This document shows, in pieces, positions 41,461 through 52,489 of a DNA stretch of 64,000 nucleotides. The translations under genes were made by a program, and so were the position numbers. Each line of letters opens with the position of its first letter. Within the stretch, counting starts at the first letter, position 1. Source of the stretch: Symsagittifera roscoffensis (lineage: Eukaryota; Xenacoelomorpha; Acoela; Convolutidae); the NCBI RefSeq assembly GCF_963678635.1, contig NC_087067.1, positions 32,216,401 to 32,280,400 on the forward strand, in the 5' to 3' direction. A model generated the notes under the pieces. The model did not search any database. It was not told where the DNA came from and saw nothing but the letters and a program-made list of their open reading frames with translations.

Positions 41461-44400
41461 TGTTGTGTACAGACAACTGAAAATAGTTAAATTGTTGTCC
41501 TTCCAGAATTTTGGTACCTTCTGCGCCACTAAAACTTGGCTGAATAGCTGTACCAATTCTATATGGGTTTATCGTTTTTTTTTTCTGATTAGGTTGTTAT
41601 TGCACGTTTTGACAGATCTAGTGGTTATTACGGTGGATGTCTCATAGCCATCAAGTCGACTTTGAAGGCCAAGGTGGACATCACACCGCTTGATTGTAAC
41701 TCTGATGTTTGATGGGCTGCAATTCAGCAACTGCATGAAATCCTCCCGCATCATCGTCATTAACACTATCTTATTCATGAAACTTTTGAGTTTTTGTCTT
41801 CTTTATATTCTATCTATAGAAAGAAATATTCGAGGATTGGTTGCTTTGAGAAAATGTCCATCTTGGCGGTGAATTGAACTTACCAGGTTTTGATTGGAAA
41901 AGAGTATTATACAAAGTATGAAACGAGTATTCTTTTCATATTCAAGGATAACACTTTGCAGCAAATCATTCAGAAACCAACTAAGAAAACAAGGAAATTC
42001 TTGACATTCTTTAGAACGAAGGTTACCTGTAAATTGAGCCCTGTAATTTTGATAATTAGTTTCGACTCGTTTAGACTATCTTATTCGGAAATAATCCAGT
42101 ATACTCCTAGAGTTGACGAGACTCCGTTCATTAGGATTTGTTTTTTTATTTCCTAAAACGTCTCTTCCTTATATTGATCGCACTCTGTTTGTTGAGGCTG
42201 ATTGCAACATTGTTTGAGGGCGGTTGGCTTCAGCAAGACTTCTAACATACGAGTGACGAATACTAGGGTGTACTTCGGATGAATTTAACAATTTTCTCTT
42301 TGCTGTTAACAAAGCTATCTCTTGTTTGTTTTGTGATGCCATTTCAAGAGTCAAGTTAAATAGTACAAAATTCGATTCAATATCCGCTGTAGAGAACGGT
42401 ACCAAGTGTTTGTCATTTATTCTTGCTGACCAGCTTGTTACAAATGATCCTGTTACAACTCCAATATCCGGATCGTACCACAAAAATGACGTTATTGCAA
42501 GTTCTGACAGTTGTACTGGTTACCGCGATTGTCCTCTCACAGCCATCAAATCGAATTTCAATTCCAAGTTAGACACCTTACCGGTTGATTGTAATTCTAG
42601 TTTTGGATAAGAAGCTACTTCTTTTCTATATCTTCGTTTCTGTACAAAGCAACAGTATGTAATCCTCGCGCATCATCGTCGACCTCGCGCTTCATCGTCG
42701 ATATTCTCAAAACTTTCGATTTTTCGTCTTCTCTACATTCTATTCATTAAAAGAAACATTCGAAACTTGGTTGCTTTGAAAAAAAAACTTCCTTCCTGGC
42801 GGTGAATTCAACTTACCAGGTTTTGATTGGAATTATTATTTATGAAACGATTATTAAACAAAACCAAACGAGTATTCTTTTCATATGCAACGATAAAAAT
42901 TTAAAATTTGCTCGATCTTAAACCAACTCAAAAAAGCGAGAATATTCTTGTCACTTTTTTGACTGATGGTTATCTGGAAATTGAGCCGTGTTTTTGATAA
43001 TAACTTTTCCAATCACCAAGGTGCTGGGGTAACTTTCTCAAAGCATACATAATCTGAAGCAGTTCCGCCTGCTTAATCATGATTTTTTTTTTGACTTTAC
43101 ACACTTCCTTTTGACTTTAAATACTTCTTGGTTTTCTAGAATAATGCTATGATGCTTTACTTTACCCTGATGCTTTACTTTACTTGAAAACTTCGGCATA
43201 TTTTATCTACCCTAAATAGCAGCCGTGTTGAGTCTATCTGCTTAAGCTTGAAGGGAAAAAGAGCCAATCTCTTTCGTTACACTACAGTTCCTCTTCTGAC
43301 ACCTGATGAACAAACTTCATTCAAAAAGAAAATTTCTCCAATTTTCTGATGATAGTTCTCCGAGTCGTGAACTTAAAACTTTAGAGCTTGGTAAAACTTG
43401 TTTGCTCTGCTTATTGGAACTTTGGATGCAAGCAACTCCTTTGAAGTTCAACGGAGTACTTCCAACCAGTCCTCAAAACCTGTCATTTTGTTTTGGGGAT
43501 CGTAATAACTCAGAAATACTGTTTCAGACAAAACAAATCTATTCAATCGCTTTTTTGCCTCAGTTTTCAAACAGTAGTCCAGTTCTTGTGATGTGACGCT
43601 GCTTTATACTTAGTCCTCAATTCTTTTGAACACAATCAAAAAATCGTTTCATAAAGTAATCCATTTCTTATGCTCTTCAAATGATTCCTTGTCTGGCCTT
43701 CGCGACATTGTACCTCTCGCACGTCTTACGTTTTATTCAAATCAACTTTCTCCGTTGGTTATTGCTCTTTACCAAGATGTTTCCAAGCGCAAGATCTGGC
43801 CTGACAATTGGAAAACTGCAGAAATAAAGCTTATGCACAAGGAAAACAATCATAGCGATGTTACTAATTACTGTCAAATTAGTTTGTTACCGAAGTCATC
43901 GCTCGTTTTGGAAAAACGATCATATTTATTTGGAAATCAGAGAGAGTTTTAAGTTCACATTATGCTTTCATGTCTCGGAGGTCAACTGTAACTCAGCTGT
44001 TGAAGTGCTATGATAAAGTTTTTGAAGGACATGAAGGTAGTATTTCAGGCATTGTGCTTCGATTCACTACGTCATGACCGGCTCTTGAAAAAACTAGCGT
44101 CATTTGGCTTTGATTTGAGCTCTTGTAATTAATAAAAAAGATTTTTATCCAATTGCTTCCAAAGCGTTCGAATAAACGACGTATTATCCGAAAAAAACGC
44201 CGCAGTAACTAGTCGCGTACCCCAAGGCAGCAATCTTGGACCTTTGTTTCTCTTACTGTTTATTAATGGCCTTACCGAGTCATTGCAGGATTCTTCTTTT
44301 CTTAATGATCTCAAAGGCTGCAGCGTTGATCCCGTTTGTTTACAAATTGATCTGTTGACTCTACAGCAGTTGCGTTACAAAAACTCGCTTGATTTACATC

Positions 44401-45055
44401 CTGAGAGTCTGTTCAAGTTACATCTGTTAAGTAAGTCTCTATATAAGTTGTATTTTTCACATTCTAACTTATGCTTCTCATTTTTGATTTCCGAACAAAA
44501 AAGATCTTAAGCTAGAGTCTTTCGATAAATGATGCTTTAAACGGATTGTGATGACTGGTGATTATAACTGGTCTTTCTTGGGCTTGAATATTTTCCCGAT
44601 TTGTTATAACTCTGTTCAATTCATAAAACAAAATTAAATCATGACCAATTTTTGTTTTTTGACTGGATTGTCAGATTGATCAACCAGCTCAAAATTGATG
44701 CTCGATGTCCTTTTTATGAATGGAAAAAGAAAGTTCAGTTGTTCTACAGGAAAAGGTTGATGACTTTTATTCGGAGCGTATGCTGTACTTGGTTAGCAAA
44801 CTGTAACTGCCTTTATTGTCGATCCTTATTTCGCAAGATTTTTAAAAAGTTTTTGGGGTAAATTAAGCCCTTCTGTCTGTCTGTATGTCTGTCTGTCTCT
44901 GTCTCTCTCTCTCTCTCTCTCCCTCACTCTCCCCTCTCTCTCTCTCTCTCTCCCTCTCCCTCTCCCTCTCCCTCTCCCTCTCCCTCTCCCTCTCCCTCCC
45001 CCTCCCCCTTGCCCTCCCCCTCCCCCTCCCCCTCCCCCTTCCCCCTCAACCTCCC
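41461..45055 (+). mobile_element. LINE-D array unit 1 (CR1/L2-like EN and RT pseudogene)
   Basis: LINE fragment with two successive endonuclease-like segments (about 41610-42170 and 42490-43000), each with a 'xxCLIAIKS'-type block and a GGExNLPGFDW block. The latter resembles the GDFN catalytic motif with Asp changed to Glu. RT follows: 'LSPLVIALYQDV' and 'WPDNWKTAEI' near 43760-43815, 'NYCQISLLP' near 43870, then 'RVPQGSNLGPLFLLLFINGL' near 44214-44270, and a decayed FADD block. It ends in GGGGTAAATTAAGCCC, TCTG repeats and a (CT)n tract. Many stops. Marker GATTGTAACTCTGATGTTTG is at 41692. Confidence 0.78.
44873..45050 (+). repeat. (TCTG)n/(CT)n/(CCCTCT)n tract, unit 1
   Basis: Pure pyrimidine run on the plus strand, starting with TCTG repeats, then CT, then CCCTCT and C-rich blocks. 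Homopurine on the other strand, so capable of triplex structure. Long open frames across it on both strands are artefacts of the repeat. Confidence 0.95.
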
Positions 45056-45403
45056 AGAAGTCATCTGAAAAATCGTTTGAACTCATCGAAGCTGGGCTTG
45101 ACATGAGCTACAAAATAGGAGATTTAAAACCATTTTCAACTGAGAAAGAGATCACGACAAATGCTGCGGAAGACTGACTAAACTTTTAAATCGTTTGTCT
45201 TTTTCAATTAATAAAGATTAATTTCCTGCACAGACAACTGAAAATAGTTAAATTGTTGTTCTTCAAGAATTATTGTCCTTCCAAAAAAATCATCTGAAAA
45301 ACTGGTTTAAACTCATCGAAGCTGGGCTTGACATGAGCTACAAAGTAGGATATCTAAAACGATTTTCAATTGAGAAAGATCACGACAAATTCTCCTGAAA
45401 GTT

Positions 45404-45490
45404 AATCTTTATTATTTCAGAAAGAAACTAGAGATTTCAAAATTTAGTCAGTCCACAAATCTCTAGCGTCTTTCTGAAATAATAAAGAAT
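45404..45490. repeat. Hairpin at LINE-D unit junction (unit 2)
   Basis: 45404-45437 and 45457-45490 are reverse complements with few differences, 19-nt loop. The stem core is CTTTATTATTTCAGAAAGA. Equivalent hairpins are at 48196-48284 and 52401-52489. Confidence 0.88.
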
Positions 45491-47661
45491 AATTTTCTGG
45501 ACAGACGACTGAAAATAGTTAACTTGTTGACCTTCTGGAATTTTGGTACCTTCTGCGCCACTAAAACTTGGCTGAATAGCTGTACCAATTCTATATGGGT
45601 TTATCGTTTTTTTTCTGATTAGGTTGTTATTGCACGTTTTGACAGATCTAGTGGTTATCACGGTGGGTGTCTCATAGCCATCAAGTCGACTTTGAAGGCC
45701 AAGGTAGACATCACACCGCTTGATTGTAACTCTGATGTTTGATGGGCTGCAATTCAGCAACTGCATGAAATCCTCCCGCATCATCGTCATTAACACTATC
45801 TTATTCATGAAACTTTTGAGTTTTTGTCTTCTTTATATTCTATCTATAGAAGGAAATATTCGAGGATTGGTTGCTTTGAGAAAATGTCCATCTTGGCGGT
45901 GAATTGAACTTACCAGGTTTTGATTGGAAAAGAGTATTATACAAATTATGAAACGAGTATTCTTTCCATATTCAAGGATAACACTTTGCAGCAAATCATT
46001 CAGAAACCAACTAAGAAAACAAGCATATTCTTGACATTCTTTAGAACGAAGGTTACCTGTAAATTGAGCCCTGTAATTTTGATAATTAGTTTCGACTCGT
46101 TTAGACTATCTTATTCGGAAATAATCCAGTATACTCCTAGAGTTGACGAGACTCCGTTCATTAGGATTTGTTTTTTATTTCCTAAAACGTCTCCTCCTTA
46201 TATTGGTCGCACTCTGTTTGTTGAGGCTGATTGCAACATTGTTTGAGGGCAGTTGGCTTCAACAAGACGTCTAACATACGGTGACGAATACTAGGGTGTA
46301 CTTCGGATGAATTTAACAATTTTCTCTTTGCTGTTAACAAAGCTATCTCTTGTTTGTTTTGTGATGCCATTTTAAGAGTCAGGTTAAATAGTACAAAATT
46401 CGATTCAATATCCGCTGTAGAGAACGGTACCAAGTGTTTGTCATTTATTCTTGCTGACCAGCCTGTTACAAATGATCCTGTTACAACTCCAATATCCGTA
46501 GCGTACCACAAAAATGACGTTATTGCAAGTTCTGACAGTTGTACTGGTTACCGCGATTGTCCTCTCACAGCCATCAAATCGAATTTCAATTCCAATTAGA
46601 CACATTACCGGTTGATTGTAATTCTAGTTTTGGATAAGAAGCTACTTCTTTTCTATATCTTCGTTTCTGTACAAAGCAACAGTATATAATCCTCGCGCAT
46701 CATCGTCGATCTCGCGCTTCATCGTCGATATTCTCAAAACTTTCGATTTTTCGCCTTCTCTACATTCTATCCATTAAAAGAAACATTCGAAACTTGGTTG
46801 CTTTGAAAAAAAACTTCCTTCCTGGCGGTGAATTCAACTTACCAGGTTTTGATTGGAATCGTCCAAACGTCATGACCGGCTCTTGAAAAAACTAGCGTCA
46901 TTTGGCTTTGATTTGAGCTCTTATAATTAATAAAAAAAGATTTTTATTCAATTGCTTCGAAAGCGTTCGAATAAACGACGTATTATCCGAAAAAATCGCC
47001 GCAATAACTAGTCGCGTACCCCAAGGCAGCAATCCTGGACCTTTGTTTCTCTTACTGTTTATTAATGGCCTTACCGAGTCATTGCAGGATTCTTCTTTTC
47101 TTAATGATCTCAAAGGCTGCAGCGTTGATCCCGTTTGTTTACAAATTGATCTGTTGACTCTATAGCAGTGGCGTTACAAAAACTCGCTTGATTTACATCC
47201 TGAGAGTCTGTTTAAGTTACATCTGTTAAGTAAGTCTCTATATAAGTTGTATTTTTCACATTACAACTTATGCTTCTCATTTTTGATTTCCGAACAAAAA
47301 AGATCTTAAGCTAGAGTCTTTCGATAAATGATGCTTTAAACGGATTGTGATGACTGGTGATTATAACTGGTCTTTCTTGTGATTGATTATTTTCCCGATT
47401 TGTTATAACTCTGTTCAATTCGAAAAACATAATTAAATCATGACCAATTTTTGTTTTTTGACCGGATTGTCAGATGGATCAACCAGCTCAAAATTGATGC
47501 TCGATGTCCTTTTTATGAATGGAAAAAGAAAATTCAGTTGTTCTACAGGAAAAGGTTGATGAATTTTATTCGGAGCGTATGCTGTACTTGGTTAGCAAAC
47601 TGTAACTGCCTTTATTGTCGTAAGATTTTTTAAAAGTTTTTGGGGTAAATTAAGCCCTTCT

Positions 47662-47713
47662 GTCTGTCTGTATGTCTGTCTGTCTCTGTCTCTGTCTCTC
47701 TCTCCCTCACTCT

Positions 47714-47752
<39 letters not shown>

Positions 47753-47756
47753 TTTT

Positions 47757-47794
<38 letters not shown>

Positions 47795-47845
47795 TTCCCT
47801 CTAACTCTCGATCTCCCTCCCCCTCCCCCTCCCCCTCAACCTCCC
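47662..47845 (+). repeat. (TCTG)n/(CT)n tract, unit 2
   Basis: Pyrimidine tract like that of unit 1, with CTTT interruptions. It follows the same GGGGTAAATTAAGCCC lead-in. Confidence 0.95.
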
Positions 47846-47850
47846 AGAAG

Positions 47851-50800
47851 TCATCTGAAAAAACGTTTGAACTCATCGAAGCTGGGCTTGACATGAGCTA
47901 CAAAATAGGAGATGTAAAATCATTTTCAACTGAGAAAGAGATCACGACAAATGCTGCGGAAGACTGACTAAACTTTTAAATCGTTTGTGTCTTTTTCAAT
48001 TAATAAAGATTAATTTCCTGCACAGACAACTGAAAATAGTTAAATTGTTGTCCTTCCAGAGTTATTGTCCTTCCAAAAAAAATCATCTGAAAAACTGGTT
48101 TAAACTCATCGAAGCTGGGCTTGACATGAGCTACAAAGTAGGATATCTAAAACGATTTTCAATTGAGAAAGATCACGACAAATGCTCCTGAAAACTAATC
48201 TTTATTATTTCAGAAAGACACTAGAGATTTCAAAATTTAGTCAGTCCACAAATCTCTAGCGTCTTTCTGAAATAATAAAGATTAATTTTCTGGACAGACG
48301 ACTGAAAATAGTTAACTTGTTGACCTTCTGGAATTTTGGTACCTTCTGCTTCACTAAAACTTGGCTGAATAGCTGTACCAATTCTATATGGGTTTATCTT
48401 TTTTTTTTCTGATTAGGTTGTTATTGCACGTTTTGACAGATCTAGTGGTTATCACGGTGGGTGTCTCATAGCCATCAAGTCGACTTTGAAGGCCAACGTA
48501 GACATCACACCGCTTGATTGTAACTCTGATGTTTGATGGGCTGCAATTCAGCAACTGCATGAAATCCTCCCGCATCATCGTCAATAACACTATCTTATTC
48601 ATGAAACTTTTCAGTTTTTGTCTTCTTTATATTCTATATATGGAAGGAAATATTCGAGGATTGGTTGCCTTGAGAAAATTTCCATCTTGGCGGTGAATTG
48701 AACTTACCAGGTTTTGATTGGAAAAGAGTATTATACAAATTATGAAACGAGTATTCTTTCCATATTCAAGGATAACACTTTGCAGCAAATCATTCAGAAA
48801 CCAACTAAGAAAACAAGCAAATTCTTGACATTTTTTAGAACGACGGTTACCTGGAAATTGAGCCCTGTGATTTTGATAATTAGTTTAGACTCGTTTAGAC
48901 TATCTTATTCGGAAATAATCCAGTATACTCCTAGAGGTGACGAGATTCCGTTCATTAGGATTTGTTTTTTATTTCCTAAAACGTCTCCTCCTTATATTGG
49001 TCGCACTCTGTTTGTTGAGGCTGATTGCAACATTGTTTGAGGGCAGTTTGCTTCAGCCAGACGTCTAACATACGGTGACGAATACTAGGGTGTACTTCGG
49101 ATGAATTTAACAATTTGCTCTTTGCTGTTAACAAAGCTATCTCTTGTTTGTTTTGTGATGCCATTTTAAGAGTCAAGTTAAATAGTACAAAATTCGATTC
49201 AATATCCGCTGTAGAGAACAGTACCAAGTGTTTGTTATTTATTCTTGCTGACCAGCTTGTTACAAAAGATCCTGTTACAACTCCAATATCCGGAGCGTAC
49301 CACAAAAATGACGTTATTGCAAGTTCTGACAGTTGTAATGGTTACCGCGATTGTCCTCTCACAGCCATCAAATCGAATTTCAATTCCAATTAGACACCTT
49401 ACCGGTTGATTGCAATTCTAGTTTTGGATAAGAAGCTACTTCTTTTCTATATCTTCGTTTCTGTACAAAGCAACAGTATGTAATCCTCGCGCATCATCGT
49501 CGACCTCGCGCTTCATCGTCGATATTCTCAAAACTTTCGATTTTTCGTCTTCTCTACATTCTATCCATTAAAAGAAACATTCGAAACTTGGTTGCTTTGA
49601 ACAAAAACTTCCTGGCGGTGAATTCAACTTACCAGGTTTTGATTGGAATTATTATTTATGAAACGATTAAACAAAACCAAACGAGTATTCTTTTCATATG
49701 CAACGATAAAAATTTAAAATTTGCTCGATCTTAAACCAACTCAAAAAAGCGATAATATTCTTGTCACTTTTTTGACTGATGGTTATCTGGAAATTGAGCC
49801 GTGTTTTTGATAATAAATTTTCCAATCACCAAGGTGCTGGGGTAACTTTCTCAAAGCATACATAATCTGAAGCAATTCCGCCTGCTTAATCATGATTTTT
49901 TTTTTGACTTTACACACTTCCTTTTGACTTTAATTACTTCCTGGTTTTCTAGAATAATGCTATGATGCTTTACTTTACCCTGATGCTTTACTTTACTTGA
50001 AAATTTCGGCATATTTTATCTACCCTAAATAGCAGCCGTGTTGAGTCTATCTGCTTATGCTTGAAGGGAAAAAGAGCCAATCTCTTTCGTTACACTACAG
50101 TTCCTCTTCTGACACCTGATGAAAAAACTTAATTCAAAAAAAAATTCTCCAATTTTCTGACGATAGTTCTCCAAGTCGTGAACTTGAAACTTTAGAGCTT
50201 GATAAAACTTGTTTGCTCTACTTATTGGAAATTTGGATGCAAGCAACTCCTTTGAAGTTCTATGGAGTACTTTCAATCAGTCCTCAAAACCTGTCAATTT
50301 GTTTTGGGGATCGTAAAAACTCAGAAATACTGTTTCAGACAAAACAAATCTATTCAATCGCTTTTTTGCCTCAGTTTTCAAACAGTAGTCCAGTTCTTGT
50401 GATGTGACGCTGCTTTATACTTAGTCCTCAATTCTTTTAAACACAATCAAAAAATCGTTTCATAAAGGAATCCATTTCTTATGCTCTTCAATTGATTCCT
50501 TATCTGGTCTTCGCGCCATTGTACCTCTCGCACCTCTTAAGTTTTATTCAAATCAATTTTGTCCGTTGGTTATTGCTCTTTACCAAGATGTTTCCAAGCG
50601 CAGGATCTGGCCTGACAATTGGAAAACTGCATAAATTAAGCTTATGCACAAGAAAAACAATCATAGCGATGTTACTAATTACTGTCGAATTAGTTTATTA
50701 CCGAATTCATCGCTCGTTTTGGAAAAACGATCATACTTATCTGGAAATCAGAGAGAGTTTCAAGTTCACATTATGCTTTCATGTCTCGGAGGTCTACTGT

Positions 50801-51721
50801 AACTCAGCTGTTGAAGTGCGATGATAAAGTTTTTGAAGGACTTGAAGGTAGTATTTCATGCAATGTGCTTCGATTCAGTACGTCATGACCGGCTCTTCAA
50901 AAAAACTAGCGTCATTTGGCTTTGATTTGAGCTCTTATAATTAATAAAAAAGATTTTTATCCAATTCTTCCAAAGCGTTCGAATAAACGACGTATTATCC
51001 GAAATAAAACGCCGCAGTAACTAGTCGCGTGCCCCAAGGCAGCAATCCTGGACCTTTGTTTCTCTTACTGTTTATTAATGGCCTTACCGAGTCATTGCAG
51101 GATTCTTCTTTTCTTAATGATCTCAAACGCTGCAGCGTTGATCCCGTTTGTTTACAAATTGATCTGTTGACTCTACAGCAGTGGCGTTACGAAAACTCGC
51201 TTGATTTACATCGTGAGAGTCTGTTTAAGTTACACCTGTTAAGTAAGTCTGTATATAAGTTGTAATCTTCACATTCTAACTTATACTTCTCATTTTTGAT
51301 TTCCGAACATCTTAAGCTAGAGTCTTTCGATAAACGATGCTTTAAACGGATTGTGATGACTGGTGATTATAACTGGTCTTTCTTGTGCTTGAATATTTTC
51401 CCGATTTGTTATAATCCTGTTCAATTCATAAAACATAATTAAATCATGACCAATTTTTGTTTTTTGACCGGATTGTCAGATGGGTCAACCACCTCAAAAT
51501 TGATGCCCGATGTCCTTTTTATGAATGGAAAAAGAAAGTTCAGTTGTTCTACAGGAAAAGAGTGATGACTTTTATTCGGAGCGTATGCTGTACTTGGTTA
51601 GCAAACTGTAACTGCCTTTATTGTCGATCCTTATTTCGTAAGATTTTTTTTAGTTTTTGGGGTAAATTAAGCCCTTCTGTCTGTCTGTCTGTCTATCTGT
51701 CTCTCGCTCGCTCGCTCTCTC

Positions 51722-51757
<36 letters not shown>

Positions 51758-51762
51758 CCTCC

Positions 51763-51794
<32 letters not shown>

Positions 51795-51803
51795 TTCTCT
51801 CTT

Positions 51804-51889
<86 letters not shown>

Positions 51890-51965
51890 TCTCTCTCTCT
51901 CTCTCCTTCTCTCTCTCTCTCTCCTTTTCTCTCTAACTCTCGATCTTCCTCTCCCTCCCCCTCCC
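47851..51965 (+). mobile_element. LINE-D array unit 3
   Basis: Full-length unit with the same parts: hairpin at 48196-48284, marker GATTGTAACTCTGATGTTTG near 48515, GGExNLPGFDW-type blocks near 48690 and 49612, RT 'WPDNWKTA' near 50605 and 'QGSNPGPLFLLLFINGL' near 51032-51082. It ends with the pyrimidine tract 51677-51965. Stops and frameshifts are shared in part with units 1, 2 and 4, so the element was already dead when the array formed. Confidence 0.8.
48196..48284. repeat. Hairpin at LINE-D unit junction (unit 3)
   Basis: 35-nt arms 48196-48230 and 48250-48284 with a single mismatch and a 19-nt loop. It is the best-preserved of the three copies. Confidence 0.9.
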
Positions 51966-52098
51966 CTAAAACGATTTTCAATTGAGAAAGATCACGACAA
52001 ATTTGGTTAGGTAACTTGGTTAGCAAACTGTAACTGCCTTTATTGTCGATCCTTATTTCGTAAGATTTTTTAAAAGTTTTTGGGGTAAATTAAGCCCT

Positions 52099-52159
<61 letters not shown>

Positions 52160-52171
52160 TCCTTCCTCCCT

Positions 52172-52222
<51 letters not shown>

Positions 52223-52274
52223 TCCCCCTCTCCCTCACTCCCCCTCTCTTTCTCTCTCTCTTTCTCTTTCTCTT

Positions 52275-52317
<43 letters not shown>

Positions 52318-52352
52318 TTCCCTCTAACTCTCGATCTCTCTCTCCCTCCCCC
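51677..52352 (+). repeat. Two long (TCTG)n/(CT)n tracts with a 400-bp duplicated spacer
   Basis: Tract one spans 51677-51965. It is followed by CTAAAACGATTTTCAATTGAGAAAG, then a second copy of the unit's last non-repeat part (GGTTAGCAAACTGTAACTGCC to AAGCCC) and a second tract at 52098-52352, which ends with the same CCCTAAAACGATTTTC. So the 3' terminus of the unit was duplicated between two pyrimidine tracts, as expected from unequal exchange within them. Confidence 0.9.
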
Positions 52353-52400
52353 TAAAACGATTTTCAATTGAGAAAGATCACGACAAATGCTCCTGAAAAC

Positions 52401-52489
52401 TAATCTTTATTATTTCAGAAAGACAAGAGAGATTTCAAAATTTAGTCAGTCTAGAAATCTCTAGCGTCTTTCTGAAATAATAAAGATTA
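52401..52489. repeat. Hairpin at LINE-D unit junction (unit 4)
   Basis: Arms of about 35 nt (52401-52435 and 52455-52489) with three or four mismatches. Same stem core as the other two. Confidence 0.85.

Larger units (their letters stand above)
45056..47850 (+). mobile_element. LINE-D array unit 2, with internal 1.24-kb deletion
   Basis: Same organisation as unit 1, beginning with a linker that carries two similar copies of a block 'ACTCATCGAAGCTGGGCTTG'. The marker GATTGTAACTCTGATGTTTG is at 45722, 4030 bp after unit 1 and 2793 bp before unit 3. At 46857-46870 the sequence jumps from the second endonuclease segment (GATTGGAAT) to GTCATGACCGGCTCTTG in the RT region, leaving out about 1.24 kb present in units 1, 3 and 4. 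Confidence 0.8.

Noticed and set aside
44826-45106. Open frames on both strands of Gly/Arg/Glu- or Leu/Ser-repeat proteins at the CT tracts (also near 47.6-47.9, 51.5-52.4 and 55.8-56.2 kb)
   Set aside because: They are translations of (CT)n/(GA)n microsatellites with no stops possible in a pure dinucleotide run; no conserved start or domain.
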